The position numbers and the translations under genes were made by a program. Under the pieces are notes generated by a model, which made no database searches, had not been told where the DNA came from, and saw only the letters and a program-made list of their open reading frames with translations. From a virus, in IMG/VR virus record IMGVR_UViG_3300045454_000144, positions 1 through 21,668 of that record: DNA of 21,668 bases. One strand, given 5' to 3'. Below are positions 7,442-15,129 of this stretch, one piece after another (the first letter of the stretch is position 1; every line of letters starts with the position of its first letter).

Positions 7442-8097
7442 AGCTGTCGGCTGAGATCATCGGCGACCTCGGCCGCATCATGGCGGAGGAGATCAAGGCC
7501 GCCGAACGAGCCGCGACCACGGGTGTCCGCGAGGCGGCTGACGGGCTCAAGAACGAGCTGAGGGCGCAGGTCACGAGCGCCGGGCTCGGGCCGCGCCTTG
7601 CCCGGACGTGGCGCGCCGAGACCTTCCCCAAGGGGCAGAACAGCATCCGCGCCGCCGGCCTCGTCTGGTCGAAGGCGCCTGGCATCATCCGCATCTATGA
7701 GGACGGCGCCACGATCCGCTCGACCAGGGGCTTCTTTCTGGCGATCCCGACCGAGGCGGCCGGACGCCATGGCGATGACGGCCGCAAGATCACGCCGGGC
7801 GGCTGGGAGCGGCGCACGGGGCAGCGCCTGCGCTTCGTCTATCGGCGCCATGCGCCCTCGCTGCTCGTGGCCGACAACATGCGCGCCCGCACCGGCAAGC
7901 GCGCCGGATTTGCGCGTGCGAGCGCCGCAGCCCAGCGCAGCGGACGCGGGCTGGTGACCGTGCCGATCTTCATCCTGGTGCCGCAGGTGACCTTCCGAAA
8001 GCGGCTCGACGTTGCGGGCGCCGCGCTCCGCTGGCAGGAGCGCCTGCCGGGTCTCGTCGTCCGCAGCTGGTTCTCCGGCGATGGAGGGAGCCGCTGA
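7438..8097 (+). CDS. DUF6441-like minor tail/connector protein (lambda Z position)
   Basis: This 219-residue protein begins 'MKLSAEIIGDLGRIMAEEIK' and has a helical, charged N-terminal third ('ERAATTGVREAADGLKNELR'), then 'LARTWRAETFPKG' and beta segments ('GIIRIYEDGATIRS', 'FLAIPTEAAGR', 'IFILVPQVTFRKRLD'). I recognise this as the DUF6441 type found in alphaproteobacterial prophages between the head-tail adaptor and the U-like gene. Lambda gene Z holds the same slot and is needed for correct tail completion at the head end. The ATG at 7438 overlaps the previous stop (ATGA) and its own TGA overlaps the next start (TGATG), so translation is coupled on both sides. The frame is open 50 codons upstream, but that part is shadow. 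The specific biochemical role is not known. Confidence 0.72.
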   Translation: MKLSAEIIGDLGRIMAEEIKAAERAATTGVREAADGLKNELRAQVTSAGLGPRLARTWRAETFPKGQNSIRAAGLVWSKAPGIIRIYEDGATIRSTRGFFLAIPTEAAGRHGDDGRKITPGGWERRTGQRLRFVYRRHAPSLLVADNMRARTGKRAGFARASAAAQRSGRGLVTVPIFILVPQVTFRKRLDVAGAALRWQERLPGLVVRSWFSGDGGSR

Positions 8098-8528
8098 TGT
8101 CCCGTCGGGAAGACATTCTCGCAGCGCTCGTTGCGACGCTCGACAGTGCTCTTACCGCGAAGGTCCGCCGCAATGAGGTCCTGCCCGAGAAGGCGCCGGC
8201 GGAGGGGCTCGTCATCGTCCGCGACGGCGATCCCGGCGAGCCGGATGTGACGCTCAACCCGCGCACCGAGTTCTACGCCCACCGGGTCGAGATCGAGGCC
8301 TATATGCCGCGGGATTCGACGGGCGGTGGCGAGGCGGCGCTCGATGCTCTGCTCGGGGCCATCGGCGCGGCGCTCAAGGTCGACCCCGCGCTCGGCGGTC
8401 TGGCCGAAAACCTGATCCCGTCCGCGCCCGAGACCGGCGCGCTCGCCATCGAGGGCGCGGCCCCGATCCTCACCGCCCGGCTCGTGGTCACGGTCGAGTA
8501 CCTGGTGAGCGATCCGCTCAGCCACTGA
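8097..8528 (+). CDS. Tail terminator, lambda U-like
   Basis: This 143-residue protein is similar in size to lambda gpU (131), which caps the tail tube at the correct length and docks to the head connector. It starts 'MSRREDILAALVATLDSALT' and has strands 'AEGLVIVRDGDPGEPDVTLNP' and 'FYAHRVEIEAYM', a helix 'GEAALDALLGAIGAALK', and a last strand 'ILTARLVVTVEYLVSDPLSH'. This alpha-beta layout is typical of tail terminators. It lies directly before the tail tube gene, as U precedes V. Similar proteins are often labelled 'acyl-CoA transferase' in databases. Nothing in the sequence supports that. The assignment is from fold pattern and order, not from strong identity. Confidence 0.7.
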   Translation: MSRREDILAALVATLDSALTAKVRRNEVLPEKAPAEGLVIVRDGDPGEPDVTLNPRTEFYAHRVEIEAYMPRDSTGGGEAALDALLGAIGAALKVDPALGGLAENLIPSAPETGALAIEGAAPILTARLVVTVEYLVSDPLSH

Positions 8529-8552
8529 CGCTTCCAGCTCAAGGAGTTTCCC

Positions 8553-9824
8553 ATGCCCAAGGTGCGCGCCTATGGCGCGGACGCCACGCTGAAGGCTTGC
8601 CGCGAGGCGGCTTACGGTGTGGCGCCGCTCTCCGGCTACCGGAGTCTCGATTTCAAGTCGACCGATCTCTCCTCGGCGCAGCCGCTCGGCGACGACCCGC
8701 TGCTCGGGCGCGGTCGCAACGCCCAGGACCCCTATCGCGGGCTCATCACCGACGAGGGCCAGATCGAGATCCCGTTCGATCTCCGCGGCACCGGCTTCTG
8801 GCTCACCGGCCTGTTCGGCGATCCGGCGACGACGGCGGTCAAGGCGAGCGGGTCGATCGCCTTCGCGGCCAACCCGTCGCCCGGCGACACCATCACGCTG
8901 AACGGCACGGAGTGGACCTTCGTCTCGGGCCCGGTCTCGGGCAACGAGACGGAGATCCAGGGGACGGTGACGCAGACCGTCGATCAGCTGGTCGCCGACC
9001 TCAACGGCTCGGGCGATGCGGAGGTGTCGAAGTGCACCTACTCGCGGCCGACCGGCACCCAGACGCTGGCGATCGAGTTTGATGTCGCGGGGCCGACGGG
9101 CAACGCCTTCACGCTCGCCGCATCGGCCGCGACCACATCGGGCCCGACTCTGACCGGCGGCGGCTACGACCATGTCTGGGAGAGCGGCGCCGACGACATC
9201 CCGAGCTACACGATCGAGATCGGCCACCCGAAGCTGGTGACGCCCGTGTTCTTCCACCATCTCGGCACGGTGATGGAGAGCCTCAACTTCGAGATGGGCC
9301 AGGAAGGGCCCGCCAACGCCCGCCTCCAGCTCGTGGCGCAGGGCGAAGAGAAATTCGCCGCCACGATCGACGCGAGCCCGGACGCCTACTCGCTGCGCCG
9401 GTTCAGCCAGGGACGCGGCTTCATCCGGCGCGGCGGGTCGGCGCTCGCCGGCGTCACGGGCGGCAGCCTTACCTTCTCGAACAATCTGGAGCGGGTGCGG
9501 GTGATCCGCGAGGACGGCAAGATCGAGGCGGCCGATCCCACCTTCGCCTCCGCCGAGGGCTCGATGTCGGTGCGCTTCGACGGCGCCACGCTGGTGGCCG
9601 AGGCCACCGACGGCGATCCGGTCGCCCTCGAATACGGGTTCACCTTCCCGGAAGGCTATGCGCTCCGCTTCGAGCTGCCGCGGGTCTTCCTGCCCAAGCC
9701 CAAATACGCCGTCTCCGGCCCCGGCGGGGTGGAGGCGAGCTTCGACTGGCGCGCCGCCTTCGACGACAGCGAAGGCACGATGCTGCGCGCCCATCTCCTG
9801 AACGACGTCACCAGCTACACGTGA
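8553..9824 (+). CDS. Major tail tube protein (lambda V position) with inserted beta domain
   Basis: This subunit stacks as hexamers into the tail tube. AAGGAG (8541-8546) sits 6 bases before ATG 8553. It is 423 residues, well over lambda gpV (246). The core is residues 1-97 ('MPKVRAYGADATLKACREAA', 'GLITDEGQIEIPFDLRGTGF') plus 205-423 ('YTIEIGHPKLVTPVFFHHLG', 'SLNFEMGQEGPANARLQLVA', 'GGSLTFSNNLERVRVIREDG'). Between them about 98-204 form a separate module: 'IAFAANPSPGDTITLNGTEW', 'GTVTQTVDQLVADLNGSG' and 'GPTLTGG'. This is a small beta domain seen in many phage structural proteins. The following gene pair is the G/G-T chaperone, which fits a tube protein here. Confidence 0.88.
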   Translation: MPKVRAYGADATLKACREAAYGVAPLSGYRSLDFKSTDLSSAQPLGDDPLLGRGRNAQDPYRGLITDEGQIEIPFDLRGTGFWLTGLFGDPATTAVKASGSIAFAANPSPGDTITLNGTEWTFVSGPVSGNETEIQGTVTQTVDQLVADLNGSGDAEVSKCTYSRPTGTQTLAIEFDVAGPTGNAFTLAASAATTSGPTLTGGGYDHVWESGADDIPSYTIEIGHPKLVTPVFFHHLGTVMESLNFEMGQEGPANARLQLVAQGEEKFAATIDASPDAYSLRRFSQGRGFIRRGGSALAGVTGGSLTFSNNLERVRVIREDGKIEAADPTFASAEGSMSVRFDGATLVAEATDGDPVALEYGFTFPEGYALRFELPRVFLPKPKYAVSGPGGVEASFDWRAAFDDSEGTMLRAHLLNDVTSYT

Positions 9825-9835
9825 GGACACAACCC

Positions 9836-10273
9836 ATGATCCGCCTCGATCTCTCCCGCGAGCCGCGCTGGCTCGATCTCGGCCACGGCGTGCGCCTGCG
9901 CGTGGGGCCACTGACCACCGCACTCATGGCGGCCGCGCGCAGCGATCCAACCGTAACGAGTCTGCCGGAGGGGGCGTCGAACGAGACCATCGCCGTTGCC
10001 ATGGCCAAGGCGCTGGCGCGGCTCGTGGTCGAGGACTGGGAGGGCGTCGGCGACGCCGAGGGCAACCCCGTGCCGGTCACGCCGGAGGGGATCGATGCGC
10101 TGCTCGACATCCTGCCGCTCTTCGAGGCCTTCCAGCTGCGCTACGTCTCGAAGGGCCTGCTCCTGGAAGCGGAAAAAAACGCCTCCGCGCCCTCGCCGAG
10201 TGGCACTTCAGCGGGGGCGACCAGTACTGCCGATCCTGCCGCGGCACCTGCAGCGAGTGCCCCGCCGTCCTGA
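9836..10273 (+). CDS. Tail assembly chaperone, lambda G-like (zero-frame product)
   Basis: This 145-residue product coats the tape measure before tube assembly in the lambda model. I chose ATG 9836, with GAGGA at 9823-9827 8 bases upstream, over GTG 9821. It begins 'MIRLDLSREPRWLDLGHGVR' and has helices 'NETIAVAMAKALARLVVEDW' and 'IDALLDILPLFEAFQLRYVS'. After residue 115 the zero-frame text turns into low-complexity Ser/Ala/Pro with poor third-position G/C, while the -1 frame takes on strong coding character from the same point. So the last 30 residues look like a read-out of a region selected for another frame. The slippery A AAA AAC lies at 10174-10180. Confidence 0.85.
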   Translation: MIRLDLSREPRWLDLGHGVRLRVGPLTTALMAAARSDPTVTSLPEGASNETIAVAMAKALARLVVEDWEGVGDAEGNPVPVTPEGIDALLDILPLFEAFQLRYVSKGLLLEAEKNASAPSPSGTSAGATSTADPAAAPAASAPPS

Positions 10274-10515
10274 ACCGGCCCGTCACCATTGAGGGCTGGC
10301 AGGTCTGGGATCTCGCCCTGCGACTCACGGGCCAGCTCCGCATCATCCCCGGCGCGGTGTTGGGCCTCGACATGACCGCCGCACTCGCAATGGCCGAGGC
10401 TTTGGGGATCAACCCATTGGTCGGTGCGGAGCTTCTGCCGGAGATCGAGGGAATGATGGTGCGCGGCCTCAACGCACAGATCAGGGCTGAACAGCAAGAG
10501 GCGGGGAGCGCGTGA
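9836..10515 (+). CDS. G-T fusion tail assembly chaperone made by -1 frameshift, join(9836..10180,10180..10515)
   Basis: Slipping back one base at A AAA AAC joins residues 1-115 of the G-like protein to 111 further residues, giving about 226. The T-like part starts 'RLRALAEWHFSGGDQYCRSC' and has a CxxC-x3-CxxC cluster, then 'VTIEGWQVWDLALRLTGQLR', 'AALAMAEALGINPLVGAELL' and 'MVRGLNAQIRAEQQEAG', ending at TGA 10513-10515. The -1 frame has no ATG, GTG or TTG between the slippery site and a GTG at 10357, yet its codons end almost always in G or C. The region can therefore hardly be reached other than by frameshift. In lambda, G-T carries the T domain that recruits tube protein to the tape measure. 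The frameshift itself is inferred. Confidence 0.82.
10174..10219 (+). promoter_or_regulatory. -1 ribosomal frameshift signal (slippery heptamer plus hairpin)
   Basis: A AAA AAC at 10174-10180 is in the right phase (zero-frame codons GAA AAA AAC). After a 7-base spacer, CGCCCTCG (10188-10195) can pair with CGGGGGCG (10212-10219) over 8 bp with one T-G wobble and a 16-base loop. Spacing of 5-9 bases between slip site and stem is usual for such signals. In GC-rich DNA stems arise easily, so the hairpin is weaker evidence than the heptamer. Confidence 0.78.
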
Positions 10516-10533
10516 GCGCGACAGGGAACGATA

Positions 10534-13017
10534 ATGGCTGAGAAGCGCGTCTCCGTGCGCCTGGCCGTCGTCGGCGGCCGTGAGGTGCGCGCCGAGCTGC
10601 AAGGCGTTGGCGATGCAGGCGAGAGCAGCATGCGGCGCCTGTCCCGCGAGATGGATGCCGCAAACAGCCGCGTCGCCGCCTTCTATCGCCGGCTGCAGAT
10701 CGCCGCTGCCGCGGCCGCGGCCGCGTTCGCCGCCACCGCTGCGGCGATGATCCGCTCGGGCCTCCAGGTCATCGATGCCCAGGCCAAGCTCGCCGCCTCG
10801 CTCGGCACCACGGTCGAGAGCATCCAGGTGCTGGAGCGCGCCGGCGATCTCGCCGGCGTCTCCATGGGCGAGATCGAGCAGGCGACGATCCAGCTGACTC
10901 GGCGCCTCAGCCAGGCGGCGGCGGGAACCGGGCCGGCGGTCGAGGCGCTGCAGCGCCTGCGGCTCACCGCCGAGGAGCTGCAGCGGCTTCCCCTCGATCA
11001 GCGCATCGCCGCGATCCAGGACGCTCTGGCGCGTTACGTGCCTGAAGCCGAGCGTGCGGCGGTCGCCTCCAAGCTCTTCGGCGACCGGGCCGCGCTCACC
11101 TTCTCGCGCATCGACACGGCGACGCTCCGGACGGCGACGCAGGATGTGCGGGACTTCGGGGTTGTGGTCTCCCAGCAGGACTCGGCCCAGATCGAGCGTA
11201 CCAACGACGCACTGTCGCGGCTCGGGCTGATCTGGCGCGGGATCTCCAACCAGCTTGCCGTGGCGGCGGCGCCGGCCCTCGAAGCCGTCGCCGATGCGCT
11301 CGCGGCGATGGCGCGCACGACCGGACCGCTCGGCCGGGCGATCCAGCTCCTGTTCGAGAACATCGGCCGGCTTGCCTCGATCGCCGCGGCCTTCGTCGGG
11401 CTGATGGCCGGGCGCTTCGTCGCCAGCATGGTGGTGGCGGCCGTCTCGGTCCGTGGTCTCGCCACCGCGCTGGTCTTCCTGCGCGGCGCGATCATCCGCA
11501 CCGGGATCGGTGCGCTAGTCGTCGCGGCGGGCGAGCTGATCTACCAGTTCGGGCGGCTGGTGCAGGCGACCGGCGGGTTTGGCGCCGCGCTCAACCTCCT
11601 CGGCGATGTCGCGCGCGAGGTCTGGGATCGCATCGGTCTGCTCGCCGAGGTTCTCAAGGGTCGGGTCGCCGCTGCCTGGCTCGGGATCCAGGCGGGCGTG
11701 GCGGATGCCTTGCAGGGCGCGCTCGAAGCCGTCATCGGCTTCGGCAACCGGGCCGTCAACACCTTCCAGGGCGCCTTCGACGCCATGGTGGCGATCTGGA
11801 GCCGCCTGCCGGCAGCGATTGGCGACTTTGCCATCCGCGCGGCCAATGCGCTGATCGCCGCCGTCGAGTGGATGCTGAACGGCGCCACGCGCGGCATCAA
11901 CGGCCTGGTGCAAGGGATCAGTACCGCGCTTTCAGCCATCGGCATCGAGACTGAGATCAGACTCGTGCCGGACATCAATCTCGGCCGCATCGAGAACCAG
12001 TTCGCAGGCGCCGCCGAGCGCGCGGGGGAAGCGGCACGCGATGCCTTCGCGGCCGCCTTCGAAACGGACGCCTTCCGCGTTCCCGATCTCGGTCTATCTG
12101 AGTTCGCCGAGGATGCCCGCCGCGCTGCCGACAGTGCTCGCGCCACAGCGGATGCGATGAGTGAGCTGGCCGGGGCGCCGCTCGCCTCCGTCGCAGCCCT
12201 TCGCGAAGCGATGACGGGCGCCACGGCCGAGATCGACAACGCCGCGACCGCCACCGAGCGCCTCGACACCGCCTTCGACGCGATCAGCGGGGCTGACGAG
12301 GACGCCGGCGGCGCTACACGCGGCGCGGGGTCTGCCGGCCGGGCCGCCGCGGCCAGCCGGGAGGCGGGCAAGGAGATCAAGGATGCAGCGGAGCAGGCGG
12401 CGACCGGCTGGGCTGCTGTCCGCGACGAGCTCGCGCGCTACGCCAGCGAGGCGATGGATTGGGGCAAGGGCCTCGGCAATGCGCTGGTCGGCGCCTTCCG
12501 CAGCGCCGAGGACGCGATCGCCAAGTTCGTCACCACCGGCAAGCTCGACTTCAAGGCGCTCGCCGACAGCATCCTCGCCGACATCACGCGGATCGCCGTG
12601 CGCTCGGCGATCCTCGGCCCGCTCGCCAACGCGCTTGCCGGCGGAGGCGGTCTCCTCGGCGGCCTGTTCGGCGGCAGTGGCGGCCTCCTATCGGGGATCT
12701 TCCATACTGGCGGGATGGTCGGGGCTCCCGCACCCCAGCGCCTCGTCCCGGCGCTCGCCTTTGCCGGCGCGCCGCGCCTGCATGGTGGCGGCATGGCGGG
12801 GCTCCGTCCGGACGAGGTGCCCGCCATCCTGCAGCGCGGCGAGATGGTCCTCTCTCGCGCCCAGGTCGCCGCCATGGGCTCGGCCCGCGACACCCGTCCG
12901 CCGGTCAGCGTGGTGATGAACATCTCGACGCCGGACGCAAACAGCTTCCGCTATGCCCAGGGCCAGATCGCGGCCGACGCCGCCCGCGCCATCGAGCGGG
13001 CGCGACGCAATCTCTGA
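10534..13017 (+). CDS. Tail tape measure protein, lambda H-like
   Basis: This protein sets tail length and is ejected with DNA. It is 827 residues, close to lambda gpH (853), so a tail of lambda-like length is expected. The N-terminal part is helical with an Ala-rich segment (about 56-72). Hydrophobic stretches lie near 280-335. Long Ala/Glu/Arg-rich coiled-coil-like regions span about 485-630. The lambda-type C-terminal motif is clear at 643-690 ('GKGLGNALVGAFRSAEDAIA', 'KFVTTGKLDFKALADSILAD'), followed by a Gly-rich stretch 703-725 and 'FHTGGMVG', 'LHGGGMAGLRPDEVPAILQR', 'GEMVLSR', the usual end of this family. The ATG follows AGGGAA about 7 bases upstream. The gene directly follows the G-T chaperone. 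Confidence 0.95.
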   Translation: MAEKRVSVRLAVVGGREVRAELQGVGDAGESSMRRLSREMDAANSRVAAFYRRLQIAAAAAAAAFAATAAAMIRSGLQVIDAQAKLAASLGTTVESIQVLERAGDLAGVSMGEIEQATIQLTRRLSQAAAGTGPAVEALQRLRLTAEELQRLPLDQRIAAIQDALARYVPEAERAAVASKLFGDRAALTFSRIDTATLRTATQDVRDFGVVVSQQDSAQIERTNDALSRLGLIWRGISNQLAVAAAPALEAVADALAAMARTTGPLGRAIQLLFENIGRLASIAAAFVGLMAGRFVASMVVAAVSVRGLATALVFLRGAIIRTGIGALVVAAGELIYQFGRLVQATGGFGAALNLLGDVAREVWDRIGLLAEVLKGRVAAAWLGIQAGVADALQGALEAVIGFGNRAVNTFQGAFDAMVAIWSRLPAAIGDFAIRAANALIAAVEWMLNGATRGINGLVQGISTALSAIGIETEIRLVPDINLGRIENQFAGAAERAGEAARDAFAAAFETDAFRVPDLGLSEFAEDARRAADSARATADAMSELAGAPLASVAALREAMTGATAEIDNAATATERLDTAFDAISGADEDAGGATRGAGSAGRAAAASREAGKEIKDAAEQAATGWAAVRDELARYASEAMDWGKGLGNALVGAFRSAEDAIAKFVTTGKLDFKALADSILADITRIAVRSAILGPLANALAGGGGLLGGLFGGSGGLLSGIFHTGGMVGAPAPQRLVPALAFAGAPRLHGGGMAGLRPDEVPAILQRGEMVLSRAQVAAMGSARDTRPPVSVVMNISTPDANSFRYAQGQIAADAARAIERARRNL

Positions 13018-13029
13018 CGGCTCACCACG

Positions 13030-13632
13030 ATGACCGGTTTCCACGAGGTACAGTTCCCGTCCGACATCTCCTACGGGGCCTCGGGCGGACCGGGCTACTC
13101 GACCACGGTGGTCACCACGGTCTCGGGCCACGAGCGGCGCAATGCCAACTGGGCGCAGGCGCGGGGGCGCTGGAACGTCGCGCACGGCCTCAAGAAGCGC
13201 GAGCAGGTGGCGGCGCTGATCGCCTTCTTCCGCGCGCGGAAGGGCCGCGCCTACGGCTTCCGCTTCAAGGACTGGACCGACTTCCAGGCCTTCGCACAGG
13301 TCATCGGGGTCGGCGATGGCACGACCAAGACCTTCCAGCTGGTCAAGCATTATCCCAGCGGCGGCGAGATCGAGACGCGCGTCATCGCCAAGCCCGTCGC
13401 CGGCACGGTGAAGGTCTATCGCGACGGCGTCGAGGCGACGTCGGGCTGGACCGTGAACACGGCGACCGGCCTCGTCACCTTCACCACCGCGCCGGCCTCC
13501 GGCGTGCAGGTGACGGCGGACTTCGAGTTCGACGTGCCGGCGCGCTTCGACAGCGACCAGATGGATATCACCATCGAGACCTACCAGCTCGGCAGCTGGG
13601 GGCAGATCATCATCCTCGAGGTCCGGCCATGA
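13030..13632 (+). CDS. Distal tail protein, DUF2460 / GTA g12 (Rcc01695) family
   Basis: This forms the ring joining the tail tube to the baseplate hub, the lambda M position. It is 200 residues with strong family text: 'FHEVQFPSDISYGASGGPGY' near the start, 'STTVVTTVSGHERRNANWAQ', 'ARGRWNVAHGLKKREQVAAL', 'FFRARKGRAYGFRFKDWTDF' and a beta-rich C terminus ending 'ITIETYQLGSWGQIIILEVR'. This is a TIGR02217-type protein, first described in the Rhodobacter capsulatus gene transfer agent. Residues 92-160 ('GDGTTKTFQLVKHYPSGG' onward) are a beta module common to this family. The TGA overlaps the ATG of the hub gene (ATGA). Confidence 0.95.
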   Translation: MTGFHEVQFPSDISYGASGGPGYSTTVVTTVSGHERRNANWAQARGRWNVAHGLKKREQVAALIAFFRARKGRAYGFRFKDWTDFQAFAQVIGVGDGTTKTFQLVKHYPSGGEIETRVIAKPVAGTVKVYRDGVEATSGWTVNTATGLVTFTTAPASGVQVTADFEFDVPARFDSDQMDITIETYQLGSWGQIIILEVRP

Positions 13633-14690
13633 AGTCGGTTTCCGCAGCGCTCGCGGCCCATCTCGCCGGGCCGGTGACGACACTCGCCACCTGCTGGCGC
13701 ATCACGCGGGTCGACGGCCAGGAGTTCTTCTTCACCGATCATGACCGCGACCTCGCTTTCGAGGGCCACGTCTACAGGGCGAACTTGGGCTACTCGCGCA
13801 CGGCGATCGCCAATGACGCGAGCCTCGGTGTCGACAACCTCGACGTCGAGGGCGTGTTCGATAGCGAGGCGATCACCGAGCAGGAGCTGCGCGCGGGGCT
13901 CTTCGACCAGGCCGAGGTGCGCATCTTCCTCGTCAACTGGGCCGACCCGTCGATGGGGGCGCTTCGCATGCGCCGCGGCTGGTTCGGCGAGGTCGTGCTG
14001 ACGGAGCAGGGCGTCTTCCGCACCGAGCTGCGGGGGCTGGCACAGGCACTGTCCCAGCGCATCGGCGAGCTTTACAGCCCGGAATGCCGGGCCGACCTCG
14101 GCGACCACCGCTGCAAGGTGCCGATCCATCCGCCGGTGGCCGCCCGCGAGACGGCCTATGCGCTGGGCGACCATGTGCGTGTCGCAACCGGGTCGGGCAG
14201 CGGCTCGGAGGTCTACGAGGACCGCATCTACGCTTGCGTCGTCGCCGGCACGACCGCGCCCGCTCAGCCCGTCTACGACACGACCGTCGGCCACCAGACC
14301 ACGGATGGCGGCGCCGTCTTCGAGGCGATGGAGGCCTGGAGCCGCGCGGGTGCCGTCATGAGTGTCGTCGATCGCGCCATCTTCACCGCGTCGATCGACG
14401 AGCCGCGTGCGAGCGACGGCTGGTTCGCGGGCGGTGTGCTCACCTGGGAGAGCGGCGCCAACGCCGGCCGTTCGATCGAGGTGAAGGCCTGGACGCAGGC
14501 GGTCGGCCAGATCGAGCTCTTCCTGCCCATGGGCTACGCGATCGAGATCGGTGATGTCTTCCGCATCCACCCGGGCTGCGACAAGCACCTCGACACCTGC
14601 ATCGACCGCTTCGCCAACGTCCTCAACTTCCGCGGCGAGCCCTACGTGCCGGGGCAGGACGCCATGATGAGCTACCCCGATGCGCGCTGA
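13629..14690 (+). CDS. Baseplate hub protein, DUF2163 / GTA g13 family, lambda gpL-like with Fe-S cysteines
   Basis: This 353-residue tip hub protein equals GTA g13 and occupies the lambda L position. The ATG at 13629 overlaps the g12-like stop, and the longer open frame upstream is shadow. Family text: 'LATCWRITRVDGQEFFFTDH', 'YSRTAIANDASLGVDNLDVE', 'LVNWADPSMGALRMRRGWFG'. Four cysteines stand where gpL-related proteins coordinate an iron-sulfur cluster: Cys153 and Cys162 ('SPECRADLGDHRCKV'), Cys317 and Cys324 ('HPGCDKHLDTCIDRFANVLN'). Residues about 177-237 ('YALGDHVRVATG', 'YACVVAGTTAPAQPVYDTTV', 'GGAVFEAMEAW') look like an inserted small beta module found in other phage tail proteins. It overlaps the next gene by 11 bp. 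Confidence 0.94.
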   Translation: MKSVSAALAAHLAGPVTTLATCWRITRVDGQEFFFTDHDRDLAFEGHVYRANLGYSRTAIANDASLGVDNLDVEGVFDSEAITEQELRAGLFDQAEVRIFLVNWADPSMGALRMRRGWFGEVVLTEQGVFRTELRGLAQALSQRIGELYSPECRADLGDHRCKVPIHPPVAARETAYALGDHVRVATGSGSGSEVYEDRIYACVVAGTTAPAQPVYDTTVGHQTTDGGAVFEAMEAWSRAGAVMSVVDRAIFTASIDEPRASDGWFAGGVLTWESGANAGRSIEVKAWTQAVGQIELFLPMGYAIEIGDVFRIHPGCDKHLDTCIDRFANVLNFRGEPYVPGQDAMMSYPDAR

Positions 14691-15120
14691 GACGATCACG
14701 CCCGAGCGCATCGTCGCGGAGGCGCGGGGCTGGCTCGGCGTGCCCTGGCGGCACCAGGGGCGGAGCCGCGCCGGCATCGACTGCGTCGGGCTCGTGGTGC
14801 GGGTCGCGCGCGCCCTCGGGCTCTCGGACTACGACCACACCGCCTATGGCCGCCGCGCGCAGGGCCAGGGCTTCGTCGAGCACTTCCGCGCCAACATGGA
14901 CGGCGTCGCCATCCCGGAGGCAGGGCCGGGCGATGTGCTGGTCTTCGCCGACCAGGCCTATCCGTGCCACTGCGGTTTTCTCTCCGCGCGGCTGGGGCAT
15001 GCGCATCTCATCCACGCCCATGCGCTCCGCCGCAAGGTGATCGAGGAGCCCTACGCCGGCGAGTGGCTCGCCAAGGTCAAGTTCGCCTTCCGCTTCCGCC
15101 CTCCGGTCTCCGACGTCTGA
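14680..15120 (+). CDS. NlpC/P60 cysteine peptidase, tail tip (GTA g14 / lambda K-like)
   Basis: This 146-residue peptidoglycan-cutting enzyme is carried at or processed into the tail tip and probably helps the tube cross the wall during DNA entry. The catalytic cysteine is Cys35 in 'GIDCVGLVVR', preceded by 'ARGWLGVPWRHQGRSRAG', the standard start of phage NlpC/P60 proteins (TIGR02219 type). The conserved histidine is most likely His97 in 'YPCHCGFLS', with His112 in 'LIHAHALRRKV' as the third, polar position. The C-terminal 'EEPYAGEWLAKVKFAFRFRP' is usual for the g14 group. The start lies 11 bases inside the hub gene, so translation is probably coupled. Confidence 0.93.
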   Translation: MRAETITPERIVAEARGWLGVPWRHQGRSRAGIDCVGLVVRVARALGLSDYDHTAYGRRAQGQGFVEHFRANMDGVAIPEAGPGDVLVFADQAYPCHCGFLSARLGHAHLIHAHALRRKVIEEPYAGEWLAKVKFAFRFRPPVSDV

Positions 15121-15129
15121 TCTCCGAAG

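Noticed and set aside
8097-8528. Acyl-CoA transferase, a name I recall being attached to similar proteins
   Set aside because: The length, fold pattern and position before the tube gene fit a phage tail terminator. No transferase motif is present.
7839-9923. Long antisense open frame (694 codons) opposite the tail terminator and tube genes
   Set aside because: It has the same shadow composition and spans several plus-strand genes with clear motifs and ribosome sites.
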